DNA from: Ketobacter sp964016105
GTDB taxonomy: Bacteria; Pseudomonadota; Gammaproteobacteria; Pseudomonadales; Ketobacteraceae
Direction: 5' to 3'
DNA length: 64,000 nt
Assembly: GCA_964016105.1 (NCBI GenBank)
Contig: CAXHEX010000018.1
Coordinates: 1 to 64,000 of the forward strand
Both the position numbers and the translations under genes were made by a program. The stretch's first letter is position 1. Every line of letters starts with the position of its first letter. The notes under the pieces were generated by a model. The model ran no database searches and was not told where the DNA came from. It was given only the letters and a program-made list of their open reading frames with translations. This document shows, one piece after another, positions 18,590 through 27,830 of the stretch.

Positions 18590-18614
18590 TGTTAACAGTA
18601 TTAAATATTTAACA
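18590..18614. promoter_or_regulatory. Candidate TetR operator
   Basis: TGTTAA and TTAACA form a 6-bp inverted repeat 13 bases apart in a very A+T-rich stretch. It lies between the divergent saccharopine-dehydrogenase-like and TetR genes. Position and symmetry suit a TetR dimer, but nothing shows binding. Confidence 0.4.
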
Positions 18615-18709
18615 CAATAAATTTAATTGTGGCGTTTTGCTTAGTTTCTTGCTCGGTGTAATATGCAACGTGACTTTTTATACTGGCTTATACTGGCGGC
18701 GGTGATATT

Positions 18710-19318
18710 TTGGGTTTAAGAGAACGAAAGCGAGAACAGCTGATTCAGCGTATCGAATCGGTTACGCTCGACCTGATCCAAACGTCTGGTTTTGAGGCTC
18801 TCACCGTGGAGGCCATTCTTCAACAAGTCGAAGTGAGTCCCCCAACGTTCTATAAGCATTTCTCCTCTAAAGAAGACGTACTGCGACGAATCGCCGGGAA
18901 TTACCTTAGAGAAGGATTGCAGCAGTTTGTTGAAAGGGCTCAAGAGCCTGCTTCCCTTAGGCAAGATCTTCAAGATTTTTTCCTTCAGTTTGCGTCATGG
19001 GTGCACAAGGATAAGCCGCTTTGGCGGGCAATTGTGCTGGCGGACGCCTTGAATCCTTTTCGTTGGCCGGAACAAAAACAACCGGAATCTGATGTCGTGT
19101 TGGCTTTGAATGCCAGAATACAACTGGCCCTTGCTCAGGAGGATCTTGTAGAAACATTTCCTCCTGCTTTTTCGGCTCATAGTTTGGTCTCCATACAAAT
19201 TATGACGTTGCTGGAGTGGAGTGTGAGCGATCTGACTTTATCTGATTTAGAGCAGCGGCTTTTGCTTGGTGTGGACTTTGTCTTGGCTGCAATGGGTGTT
19301 TCGGAACAACAAGCATAG
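18710..19318 (+). CDS. TetR/AcrR-family transcriptional regulator
   Basis: Residues 8-55 contain the TetR helix-turn-helix (FEALTVEAILQQVEVSPPTFYKHF), and the remaining 150 residues are the helical ligand/dimer domain. The first codon is TTG, 3 bases after GGTGAT. It is divergent from the saccharopine-dehydrogenase-like gene and probably represses it. The ligand cannot be inferred. Confidence 0.85.
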   Translation: MGLRERKREQLIQRIESVTLDLIQTSGFEALTVEAILQQVEVSPPTFYKHFSSKEDVLRRIAGNYLREGLQQFVERAQEPASLRQDLQDFFLQFASWVHKDKPLWRAIVLADALNPFRWPEQKQPESDVVLALNARIQLALAQEDLVETFPPAFSAHSLVSIQIMTLLEWSVSDLTLSDLEQRLLLGVDFVLAAMGVSEQQA

Positions 19319-19480
19319 AGCAGCTTCAACAGGCGCAATTATTCGCTGCATAGTCTGCCAGAGAACTCATTTTTGTACCCCTCACATGATTCAACGCTAC
19401 TATACTTAGACTCTGCTAGAGTGTTTAAATTCAGCTTGCCCCCTGAGTAGGGGGGTGTTGTAATTAGCGCAAATTCCACA

Positions 19481-20683
19481 ATGAGGAAAGAGTTAATCGT
19501 TTATTCAGTGATAACATCAATCAAGAGCTGGTTGGTTATTTTTGGCTCTTTTATTTGTTTTTTTCCAGGCTCTTCTTCCCCTGCTTCTGCCACAACATGC
19601 CCCGATAACTCCAGCCTGCAACAGAAAGTAGAGGCTTTCGATCAATATTTCACTGAGTTGAATCATTGGCTATTGTCAGTTTACGATGTCAAGACCGGAG
19701 GGTTTTGGGAATCCATAGAAGAAAAAGAAAAGCTATTCGAATGGCCATTGTTTTGGGTTGAAAGACGGCCAAGGTTAGAGTCCACCGCGAGGGCAGTGAA
19801 TATTATGTACGCCATGGATACGCTGCAAGGTTTATCGCCAGAAGTTCGTCAAAAAATAATAACGTATATTCAAGGATTTCAAAATAAAGAAGGGTGGTTC
19901 GATGACCCTTTGGAAAAGCGCAGCCGTAAATCCCGACTGGGTCGCGGTTTGGTGTATGGTGTTTCTTCCCTGAAAAAGCTTGGGGGTGAGCCTATCTATC
20001 CTGTCCCGACACAGAATGCCAATGATAATTCTGCTGATTTGTCCCACTTGCGAGATAGTAGCAGCCTACGTAGATGGTTTAAGGCAGTGACGCTGGAAAA
20101 ACAAGCGTGGCAAGCGGGAAGTGTTATTCAGGATCAGTATGTGTTAATTGATGCTTTGCCCAGTGTGAAAAGGCAGGAATTATTCTCCGAATTATTTAGT
20201 TTGTTTGAAGCTAATCAATATCCCGATGGATATTGGTGGGAAGGAAAGCCCTATGATCGATTATCGGGCTCTTACAAAATTTCAACATACTATAAGAAGC
20301 TTCGTCGCCCCATGCCCAAAGCATCGCATATTTTTCACTCTACTCTAAGGGTGATGAAATCTCAGTCGGTGGATAATGCATCGGTCATCCGAAATGCTAT
20401 CACTTTTCTGAATACGGTCTTGCCACAGCTTCAGGGAAAAATCACCTTTAGAGAAAAATGTGATGCAGTCGAACTTACCATTAAGAATAGTGTTTTTTTG
20501 AAAAGAACCGATGGTGGATTTGCCCAGCGCCCAAGCGACCCATGGAGTGCTACCGATGGCGTTAGTCATGCCATAAAAGCTCGGCGTCAATTGCGGCTTT
20601 TTGTGGGTTTGGATCCCAAGCCGCTTGCTGGTAGTATCAATCTCAATGAGTTATTGCAAAGCGCCCTGGATTCAGCCCGCTAG
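19481..20683 (+). CDS. Exported protein with alpha/alpha-toroid-like repeats
   Basis: A signal peptide covers about residues 1-38 (hydrophobic WLVIFGSFICFFPG, then ASA). The mature part contains at least three spaced Gly/Trp-rich turns: FQNKEGWFDDP, NQYPDGYWWEG and LKRTDGGFAQRP. These resemble the QW-type repeats of terpenoid cyclases, prenyltransferases and other six-hairpin toroids. Catalytic residues of those families are not obvious (no DXDD). A short C/G-rich hairpin (CCCCCT/AGGGGG at 19439-19454) lies just upstream of the start. No strong ribosome site apart from GAGGA before the ATG. Function unknown; it stands alone between a TetR gene and a VOC gene. Confidence 0.55.
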   Translation: MRKELIVYSVITSIKSWLVIFGSFICFFPGSSSPASATTCPDNSSLQQKVEAFDQYFTELNHWLLSVYDVKTGGFWESIEEKEKLFEWPLFWVERRPRLESTARAVNIMYAMDTLQGLSPEVRQKIITYIQGFQNKEGWFDDPLEKRSRKSRLGRGLVYGVSSLKKLGGEPIYPVPTQNANDNSADLSHLRDSSSLRRWFKAVTLEKQAWQAGSVIQDQYVLIDALPSVKRQELFSELFSLFEANQYPDGYWWEGKPYDRLSGSYKISTYYKKLRRPMPKASHIFHSTLRVMKSQSVDNASVIRNAITFLNTVLPQLQGKITFREKCDAVELTIKNSVFLKRTDGGFAQRPSDPWSATDGVSHAIKARRQLRLFVGLDPKPLAGSINLNELLQSALDSAR

Positions 20684-20740
20684 TTACTGACATGTTGTGA
20701 TCCAGATTTGTTATCTGCCATCCCATAGAGGATATATTCC

Positions 20741-21202
20741 ATGGCTGTTAATCCAATTCCCGAAGGCTACCATACCGTTACACCGTATTTGAGTATTTCT
20801 AATGCCTCCGAAGCCATCGAGTTTTATAAGCAAGCGTTTAATGCTGAAGAAATTTTTCGGTTGTCCATGCCTAACGGCGATGTGGGTCACGCTGAAATCA
20901 AAATAGGTCATTCTCACCTCATGTTGTCGGATACCTGTGACGAGGCTCCAATGCCTAGCCCCAATCAGTTGGGGGGAACAAGTGTAGGAATTTATTTGTA
21001 TGTGGAGGATGTGGACGCCTTGTTTGCCCAGGCATTAAAGGCCGGTGCCACCGTAATTGAAGCGGTGGAAGATAAGTTCTATGGTGACCGAACCGGTTCA
21101 CTTAAAGATCCCTACGGTCATGTTTGGTTTATTGGTACCCACAAAGAAGATTTAAGCCCCGATGAAATTGAGCAAAGGGCGGCTGAAATGTTCAGTGAAT
21201 AA
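20741..21202 (+). CDS. VOC-family (PhnB/glyoxalase-like) protein
   Basis: A single-chain vicinal-oxygen-chelate fold with two beta-alpha-beta modules: TPYLSISNASEAIEFYKQAF at the start and FYGDRTGSLKDPYGHVWFIGTH near the end. The metal-ligand-like residues are GHAEI in the first half and the GHVWFI-type stretch in the second. Members of this branch are mostly uncharacterised cytoplasmic enzymes or binding proteins. AGAGGA precedes the ATG by 9 bases. It appears monocistronic. Confidence 0.75.
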   Translation: MAVNPIPEGYHTVTPYLSISNASEAIEFYKQAFNAEEIFRLSMPNGDVGHAEIKIGHSHLMLSDTCDEAPMPSPNQLGGTSVGIYLYVEDVDALFAQALKAGATVIEAVEDKFYGDRTGSLKDPYGHVWFIGTHKEDLSPDEIEQRAAEMFSE

Positions 21203-21368
21203 TCTTGCGAGTTGTGAGCTTGCTCAAACTCCCGTTTTTCTTTTGCGAAGGGAATATTTAATCTGTTAATAGGTTCACTCTTTTATTTCGTTAATTATTA
21301 ATACTTAGGCCCTGTCGCTTTGCGGCTAAAAAAATAAATACCAAGATTTTTTCCGTGGAGGGGTGACA

Positions 21369-22343
21369 ATGGGGTTTAACCGTGTTTCAACCAAGGCAAT
21401 GGGCTGTATTGGTTTATTTTTAGCAGGCTTGTGCAGCACCCACAGCCAAGCTCAATCCGTAGATATACGCAGTACCGTAGGCTTTGCCAATCAAGACACC
21501 AATACGGGGCAAGTTGCTCTCTACGAAGGCGGCCTGTATCTGCAAGGGAATCGATGGCAAGCCACTCAGGGCTACTATAACGTCACCGCGAATACGGTTC
21601 TCGAATTTGAATTTGCCACCAATAACATCGGCGAAATCCATGGAATTGGTCTGGATGATGACAACAGAGTAACTCAATCCCGTATTTTTTCCCTGGCAGG
21701 TACACAGAACTGGGGGCGAAAAGATGTGGTGAGTTACAAAGCGAACCTGGGACAAGTGCAAAAGTTCAGTATTCCCATTGGTAAGTACTATCAAGGCGAA
21801 AACATGCGTGTGATATTGGTTAACGACAAAGACGTCAATAATCCCACCAACACCAGCTGGTTTCGAAATGTAAAACTGATCACCCCAGATATCATTACCC
21901 CTGAGCCACCCAGTTGCACTATTTCCCCCATACAGCAACAGTTGCTTGATGCTCATAACCGGGCACGCGCAACTGGGCGATATTGTGGTGCTACTTTTAT
22001 GGCTGCAGCCGCAGGTTTAAGTTGGAGTTGTAAACTGGGTGAAGCAGCTGCTAATCACAGCCAAGATATGGCAACCACTGATTATTTTAGCCATACCGGT
22101 TCGGATGGCTTATCTCCCTTTGATCGGATGGACGATGTGGAGTATGTGTACAGGGCTGCAGGAGAGAATATTGCCGCAGGATACGATTCGGTCGAGAGCG
22201 TGGTTACTGGTTGGTTACAAAGTCCGGGCCATTGTGAAAATATAATGAGTCCCAACTTCAAGGAGATGGGGGGCGCTTTGATTGAAAACAGCGCTGCTGC
22301 ATACCGTTATTATTGGACTGTGGATTTTGGCACACCGAGATAA
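21369..22343 (+). CDS. Secreted CAP/SCP-domain protein with N-terminal beta-sandwich domain
   Basis: After a signal peptide (ending near STHSQA), residues 30-175 form a Gly/Asn-rich beta domain including LEFEFATNNIGEIHGIGLDDD and NPTNTSWFRNVKL, like a non-catalytic polysaccharide-binding module. Residues 190-322 are a CAP domain of the bacterial SCP type: LLDAHNRAR, CKLGEAAANHSQDM, DYFSHTGSDG, AAGENIAAG, PGHCENIMSPNFKEMG and YWTVDFG, with the conserved His and Glu positions. The ATG at 21369 follows GGAGGGG by 5 bases, better than the GTG two codons earlier. A role in the envelope or outside the cell is likely; the ligand is unknown. Confidence 0.75.
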   Translation: MGFNRVSTKAMGCIGLFLAGLCSTHSQAQSVDIRSTVGFANQDTNTGQVALYEGGLYLQGNRWQATQGYYNVTANTVLEFEFATNNIGEIHGIGLDDDNRVTQSRIFSLAGTQNWGRKDVVSYKANLGQVQKFSIPIGKYYQGENMRVILVNDKDVNNPTNTSWFRNVKLITPDIITPEPPSCTISPIQQQLLDAHNRARATGRYCGATFMAAAAGLSWSCKLGEAAANHSQDMATTDYFSHTGSDGLSPFDRMDDVEYVYRAAGENIAAGYDSVESVVTGWLQSPGHCENIMSPNFKEMGGALIENSAAAYRYYWTVDFGTPR

Positions 22344-22705
22344 GCCAGCAAAGATACAGCCAGGGTCTGATTAAAATTACTGTTCCGTAATCGACTCTGG
22401 TCTGTGTTCTCTAAGCAGAGATTCATCAACCGCTACCCGCAGCCATTTCTAGTAAATGAACCTTTATTGACCACGCTGATGGCTTGGTTAGAAAGTGCAC
22501 ACTTTAACTGATAAAGGGCCGTTGCATTGGTTTGATTCTTGCTCCAGATCAGTCTAACAGCAGAAAATAGTGCTCAGACGGGAAATTTTGTTGCTTCTTC
22601 AACAAAGTGTGTGGCTGGACCGACATTGATGCCTCTATGGACTGCTATCAACTGAGTATCGTTTTCACAAGTGTACATAAACGTAGCAAAGAGAGGACAT
22701 TTACC
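22344..22705. other. Intergenic stretch without a recognised gene
   Basis: About 360 bases between the CAP-domain gene and the small Cys protein. All frames are short and none has a convincing ribosome site. No strong hairpin or repeat was found. It probably holds the promoter of the downstream pair, but no clear -35/-10 stands out. Confidence 0.5.
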
Positions 22706-22912
22706 ATGGCCGAATTTTATATCGAAAAAACAGCTAAAGACTCCGGTGAACATTTGATCCATTTTGCCAACTGTAGTGCATTGCCAGCGGAAACTGAGCT
22801 TGATTACTTGGGCTCTATCGCCAGTTACGATAGTGCGAAATCGGCTGGAAAGGCGCGTTTCCATGCGGTGAATGCCTGTACTACCTGTGCGAGCAAGTAC
22901 GCTGACGCGTAA
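22706..22912 (+). CDS. Small conserved-looking protein with Cys pairs (68 aa)
   Basis: The start ATG follows GAGAGGAC at good spacing and opens MAEFYIEKTAKDSGEHLIHF. A first Cys lies in ANCSALP, then YLGSIASYDSAKSAGKARF, and the protein ends with NACTTCASKYADA (Cys-X2-Cys). The layout (one Cys near residue 23, CXXC near the end) suggests a small metal- or redox-linked fold. I recognise the general pattern of a small gammaproteobacterial hypothetical but no named function. The next gene starts 20 bases later, so the two are probably cotranscribed. Confidence 0.6.
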   Translation: MAEFYIEKTAKDSGEHLIHFANCSALPAETELDYLGSIASYDSAKSAGKARFHAVNACTTCASKYADA

Positions 22913-22932
22913 CTAAACAATGCATCACTGCC

Positions 22933-23316
22933 ATGACTGAAACGAGTGTTGTGTTAGAGAAGCAGTTTTCCGGTTTGTTGCGGGACTACGAGCGCCGTGT
23001 TAATCAGGATTTGGCACGGCATCAATTTGATGATCTGTTTGGCCGTAATGTGGTTGCAGTACAGCAAGATATGCTCAAAACACTGTCAACAGGTGACTTT
23101 GAAGGTATTGAGTCGCGCCAGCAAATTGTGAGTATCTTGCGTAACCTTTCTGCCACATTTGTAGCGGATGCGCTCAAGCACAACCGAAGTTCTTGTGCCA
23201 TATCGAACTTCCCGGATCAGCATAATCCATCAAATGATTATGTTAACGCGGTGTGGTCCCAGTGTGAGGCGTTATTACAAGTCACGCTGGAACGTTTGTT
23301 ATCGCCAAAGCATTAG
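22933..23316 (+). CDS. Hypothetical helical protein, 127 aa
   Basis: Entirely soluble and mostly alpha-helical by composition, with amphipathic stretches such as FSGLLRDYERRVNQDLARHQ and QIVSILRNLSATFVADALKH. There is no signal peptide, Cys cluster or recognised motif. It follows the 68-residue protein by 20 bases on the same strand. No family assigned. Confidence 0.5.
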   Translation: MTETSVVLEKQFSGLLRDYERRVNQDLARHQFDDLFGRNVVAVQQDMLKTLSTGDFEGIESRQQIVSILRNLSATFVADALKHNRSSCAISNFPDQHNPSNDYVNAVWSQCEALLQVTLERLLSPKH

Positions 23317-23461
23317 TAAAGCATTAGTGTTGCTATGGTTTCGGGCGTGTTCCTGCTAGGGTGGTTATTGCTGGAAGTGGTAACCCCTAATATCGGAAAC
23401 ATAAGTTTGGCTCTTTGGTGGCTCACAGAGTTCTAGATAGCCACCATCGAGTCACCTTGAT

Positions 23462-25288
23462 CTATTCCCCCAGGAACCCTCCCGTTTGATGTTGCCACAG
23501 CTTTGCATAAAGCCCCTGGTTGGCTAACAAAGCATGATGATTGCCTTGCTCCACTATCTTGCCCTGATCTAGCACGATTAGCCGGTCCATGGCAGCGATG
23601 GTGGAAAGTCGGTGGGCAATAGCGATCACGGTTTTGCCTTGCATAAGCTGATATAAGCTGTGTTGAATGGCTGCCTCCACTTCGGAATCCAGGGCCGAGG
23701 TGGCCTCGTCCAGTACCAGTATGGGGGCATCTTTTAATAACACCCGGGCAATGGCAATGCGTTGGCGCTGGCCGCCAGACAGTTTCACGCCCCGTTCACC
23801 CACCATGGCATCGTAGCCACGGTTGCCATGGGGATCGGTTAGGGTTTGAATAAAGTCATGGGCCTCGGCCTTTTTAGCAGCTGCGATCATTTCCGCTTCC
23901 GTTGCATCAGGGTTGCCATAGAGAATATTTTCACGTACGGAACGGTGCAATAGGGATGTATCCTGGGTGACTACCCCAATATTGGCACGCAGACTTTCCT
24001 GGCGAACTTCACGCACGTCCTGTTCATCGATAGTGATGCTGCCAGCCTCCACATCATGAAAGCGCAGTATTAGATTAATTAACGTAGACTTGCCCGCACC
24101 TGAGCGACCCACTAAACCCACCTTTTCTCCTGGTTGAATAGCCAGGGATAAATCGTCAATGACACCTTCCCCTTTGCCATAATGGAAACTGACATTTTGA
24201 AAATGGATGAGACCATGGGATACCTCCAGATTCTTGGCACCGGGCTTATCGATAATATCCAGGGGAGTAGATAGGGTGGTACTGCCATCGGCAACGGTTC
24301 CAAGGTTTTCAAATAGGGCACCCACTTCCCACATTATCCAATGGGACATACCGTGTAGACGTAGCGCCAAGCTCACGATAACCGCCATGGCGCCAATGGT
24401 GACGGCACTGGACAACCATAGTCCGATAGATGCGGCCGCGACAGAAAAGATCAGCAAATAATTCAATAGCGAAACACTGACGTTAAACTTGGTAGCCAAG
24501 CGCATCTGCCTGTACACCGTATCCAGAAAGCCCGCCATTCCTTCATGGGCATAGTCCGCTTCCCGCTGACTGTGGGCAAATAATTTTACCGTGGCAATGT
24601 TGGTGTAACTATCGACTATGCGACCAGTCATCACCGCTCTAGCTTCTGCCTGTTCGGTGGAAACCTGTTTTAGCCGCGGCACAAAATAATATTGGCAACC
24701 TATATACAGTAATAGCCAGATCACCATGGGAATGGCCAGACGCCAGTCGGTTTGAGTCAAGGCGTATAGCATGGACAGCAGGTAGGTGGTGATAAACACC
24801 ATGACATCCAATAGCTTCATTACTGATTCCCGAATGGAAAGGGAGGTTTGTAGAACCTTGGTGGCTATACGGCCTGCAAAATCGTTTTGGTAAAAAGCCA
24901 AACTTTGGCGCAGCAAATAGCGATGAGCCAACCAGCGTATTTTCATGGGGTAATTACCCAGCAGGGTTTGGTGTACCACCGCGGAATGTAGAAATGTCAC
25001 CAGGGGCATGACTACCAAAATAACTACGCTCATTAAAATAAGATGCCGACTTTCATCTTGTAAAAAAGTGGCGCGGTCCTGGGTGCTGAGCCAGTCAACC
25101 AGTTGGCCCAAAAAGCTGAAAAGTTGAACTTCAAGAAAAGCGTTTAGAGCGGTAAGGAATGACATGGCCAGTAGGGGCAATTGCAAACCCTTGCTGTAGT
25201 GAAGGATAAATGCGAATAGTCCCCTAGGGGGAGTAGTGGGCTCAGTGGTGGGGAAGGGCCGAATAATTCGCTCAAAAACCGACAGCAT
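23462..25288 (-). CDS. ABC transporter, fused permease and ATPase (exporter type)
   Basis: An MsbA-like half-transporter: about six hydrophobic helices in residues 25-320, then an ATPase domain with Walker A (GLVGRSGAGKST), signature (LSGGQRQRIAIARVLL), Walker B (ILVLDEATSALD) and the switch His (IAHRLSTI). It would work as a homodimer or with a partner half. The start at 25288 is chosen for AAGGA 7 bases upstream; an ATG 12 codons earlier lacks this. The substrate is unknown. A palindromic repeat element lies just upstream. Confidence 0.85.
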   Translation of the reverse strand: MLSVFERIIRPFPTTEPTTPPRGLFAFILHYSKGLQLPLLAMSFLTALNAFLEVQLFSFLGQLVDWLSTQDRATFLQDESRHLILMSVVILVVMPLVTFLHSAVVHQTLLGNYPMKIRWLAHRYLLRQSLAFYQNDFAGRIATKVLQTSLSIRESVMKLLDVMVFITTYLLSMLYALTQTDWRLAIPMVIWLLLYIGCQYYFVPRLKQVSTEQAEARAVMTGRIVDSYTNIATVKLFAHSQREADYAHEGMAGFLDTVYRQMRLATKFNVSVSLLNYLLIFSVAAASIGLWLSSAVTIGAMAVIVSLALRLHGMSHWIMWEVGALFENLGTVADGSTTLSTPLDIIDKPGAKNLEVSHGLIHFQNVSFHYGKGEGVIDDLSLAIQPGEKVGLVGRSGAGKSTLINLILRFHDVEAGSITIDEQDVREVRQESLRANIGVVTQDTSLLHRSVRENILYGNPDATEAEMIAAAKKAEAHDFIQTLTDPHGNRGYDAMVGERGVKLSGGQRQRIAIARVLLKDAPILVLDEATSALDSEVEAAIQHSLYQLMQGKTVIAIAHRLSTIAAMDRLIVLDQGKIVEQGNHHALLANQGLYAKLWQHQTGGFLGE

Positions 25289-25374
25289 GGTGTTTCCTTG
25301 TTTGCAGGCATATTGGGTTGTCACAATGAATAGCCGATGATACAGGATAAAGGCGTGCTAGGTTGAGAGTTCTA

Positions 25375-25531
25375 GCAGGCTGTTGAAAAACTATCTGCGT
25401 TGCCACTACTTCGTTAAAAATCAACTCAAAATGCTCATTTACTATATGTAAACTGTGCTTTTTCGCTAATTTTTGCCCGGGCGGCGTTCCGCTTGTATTG
25501 GCTGCCTCGAAAACGTTTTTCAACAGCCTGC
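25375..25531. repeat. 157-bp palindromic MITE-like repeat element
   Basis: Perfect 17-bp terminal inverted repeats (GCAGGCTGTTGAAAAAC and its complement) bound a 157-bp element. The interior is itself an imperfect palindrome centred near 25445 (CTCATTTAC TATAT GTAAACTG). No coding frame is present. Ends reading CAGGCTGTTGAAAAA are typical of dispersed intergenic repeats in gammaproteobacterial genomes. No target-site duplication is evident. It sits between divergent genes. Confidence 0.75.
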
Positions 25532-25676
25532 AAGCTTGCTACTTTTTTTGAGGTTTTTCCTGGTGCCATAATTCGTCATATTTGATCAGCGCTTTGCCTT
25601 AAGTATGCCCCCTAAAAGTCTTGCTTCTGGAGTTTACTTGAACTGTTTTCAAGTTGATCTCTGTGGGGGTATGGCG

Positions 25677-27830
25677 ATGTCTAATAATCAATTTTGGGAT
25701 GGTAGAAACTTCGGGGTATTGCTAATCATGCTGGTGGCCTATGTAATTGCCACTAGAGCGAATGCCGATATCCAGTGGGAGGAATCCTATTTGAGCTTGG
25801 ATGAGGTGGGTACGGGCACTTTACTCAGTAAGAAGGGGCTCGGTCAGGAGCTTGGCCAAGGGCATGGCTATCAGGCCTTTGATAGAACCTCCGCCAAGTT
25901 TGATGTGGACATCAGTGGGTTAATGGCATCGGTGAGGTTGCAACAGACCTTTAGCAACACTTCATCTGATTGGACCGAGGCGATCTATGTTTTGCCTCTT
26001 ATGGATAACAGTGCTGTCCATGCTATGCGGATCGTAGTGGGTGAAAGAGTCATTGAAGGCCAAATCAAAGAAAGGTCAGAAGCGAAACGCAGCTATATCC
26101 AAGCCAAAAAGCAGGGTAAGAAGACGGGCTTATTGGAGCAGAATAGGCCCAACTTATTTACTGCCAAAGTAGCGAATATTGCTCCCGGAGAATCTGTCTC
26201 CATAGAACTTAATCTGTTACAGCCTTTAAACTTTGACGCCTCTGGGTTTGAGTTGCGCTTACCCATGACACTGACCCCCCATTATATTCCCGGCAAAAAC
26301 ATTGCCCAGGAAACGAAAGTGTCTAACAGGGGCTGGGCCCAGGCCACAGATCAGGTTCCGGATGCTCCGTCAGTCACACCACCACAATATTCTACTGGAC
26401 AACAGAATGTGGCGACAGCAAAGTTGGAGATAGGCCTTGATAGCGGGTTTGAAGTGGCGGAGTTTGTTGCACCCTACCATTCTGTGGAGGTTGCGAAGGA
26501 AGGCGATAATTACAAAATTTTTCCCAGCGGTAAAGAAGTTGCCATGGACCGTGATTTCGTTCTGCGCTGGAAACCTGTGGTCAGTCAATTTCCTATAGCT
26601 GCGTATTTCTCTGAAACCGTGAATGATAAGATCCACGGATTGATCATGGTGATGCCGCCCGCTGCCCAAAAGAAAAAAAGTATCCCCCCTCGGGAGTTGA
26701 GCTTGGTGATTGATACTTCCGGGTCCATGGCGGGCATGCCCATGGATCAGGCTAAACAAGCACTGCTTTATGCGATTACGCAATTGCGGCCGCAAGACAA
26801 GTTTAACATCACACAATTTGATTCGGCCTATGGATCGCTGTTTAGCCAGTCTCGATTTGCCACTGGGCAAAACCTGGATCTTGCCCGCGGTTTTATTTCT
26901 GGACTGCACGCGGATGGTGGAACAGAAATGTACGCTCCGCTTAAATGGGTCTTGAGTGACTCTACCAGGGTTGGGAAAAACGAAAAAAGTGAAGAAGCGG
27001 AAGAGGCATTCCACCACCAAGTGGTATTTATAACCGACGGTAGTGTGGGCAATGAAGATCGCTTGTTCAAGCTTATAGAAGACAATATTCACCAAAGTCG
27101 ACTGTATACGGTGGGTATTGGATCAGCCCCCAATAGTTATTTTATGCGTAGGGCGGCTCAATTCGGCCGTGGTACATACACTTTTATAGGCAAGCCGGAA
27201 GAAGTTAAACAAAATATATCCCAATTGTTCTCAGATATTAAGAGCCCTGTGCTAACTCAGGTGGAACTTGAGTTTGATGGAGCAGATGTTGAGTTCTATC
27301 CAGAGCTTTTGCCGGATTTGTATTTGGGAAAACCTCTGCTGGTGAGTGCCCGCTTTGATAAGCAACCCCAATCCTATACGGTAACGGGGCAGCTATATGG
27401 TTCACCATGGTCGACAACGGTGGATGTGTCAGACGCTAATGGGCCCTATGGAAAAGAAGATTACGGAGTTGCTACGTTGTGGGCTCGAGATAAAGTCGCG
27501 TCCCTAAGAGATGACGCAATACGGAATGGAGTGCCTGCCTTAAATAAGCAGGCCATAATGGAGTTGGGTTTAAGCTATAACTTGGTGACGCCCTACACTA
27601 GCTTTGTAGCAGTGGATGTCACTCCGGCACGACCCCAATCGTTACCCCTATCTACCAATCCGGTTCCAAACCCAATGCCATTTGGCTCCACCCAGAATGC
27701 ACCCAGTGTAGGTTACCCCAATACGGGCCTAGGTCTGAATTTGAGTTACCTTTTCGCATTGGTGTTTCTGCTGGCAGCGGTATTAGCCTGGGGAAAGCGA
27801 GGTTTCCTCCCTGATGGGGGGCTTGAATGA
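25677..27830 (+). CDS. Proteobacterial sortase target protein (VIT + von Willebrand A domains)
   Basis: A signal segment (about residues 8-30) leads into a VIT domain (residues 60-190) and a vWA domain with an intact MIDAS start (LVIDTSGSMAG) and later TDGSVGNED. The C terminus has the tripartite sorting signal: YPNTG, a hydrophobic helix (LSYLFALVFLLAAVLAW) and a basic cluster (GKRG). YPNTG departs from the usual LPXTG at its first residue. This matches the family in which one VIT/vWA protein is the only substrate of a neighbouring class GN sortase. The ATG at 25677 is chosen because GGGGG lies 7 bases upstream. It overlaps the sortase gene by ATGA. Confidence 0.85.
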   Translation: MSNNQFWDGRNFGVLLIMLVAYVIATRANADIQWEESYLSLDEVGTGTLLSKKGLGQELGQGHGYQAFDRTSAKFDVDISGLMASVRLQQTFSNTSSDWTEAIYVLPLMDNSAVHAMRIVVGERVIEGQIKERSEAKRSYIQAKKQGKKTGLLEQNRPNLFTAKVANIAPGESVSIELNLLQPLNFDASGFELRLPMTLTPHYIPGKNIAQETKVSNRGWAQATDQVPDAPSVTPPQYSTGQQNVATAKLEIGLDSGFEVAEFVAPYHSVEVAKEGDNYKIFPSGKEVAMDRDFVLRWKPVVSQFPIAAYFSETVNDKIHGLIMVMPPAAQKKKSIPPRELSLVIDTSGSMAGMPMDQAKQALLYAITQLRPQDKFNITQFDSAYGSLFSQSRFATGQNLDLARGFISGLHADGGTEMYAPLKWVLSDSTRVGKNEKSEEAEEAFHHQVVFITDGSVGNEDRLFKLIEDNIHQSRLYTVGIGSAPNSYFMRRAAQFGRGTYTFIGKPEEVKQNISQLFSDIKSPVLTQVELEFDGADVEFYPELLPDLYLGKPLLVSARFDKQPQSYTVTGQLYGSPWSTTVDVSDANGPYGKEDYGVATLWARDKVASLRDDAIRNGVPALNKQAIMELGLSYNLVTPYTSFVAVDVTPARPQSLPLSTNPVPNPMPFGSTQNAPSVGYPNTGLGLNLSYLFALVFLLAAVLAWGKRGFLPDGGLE

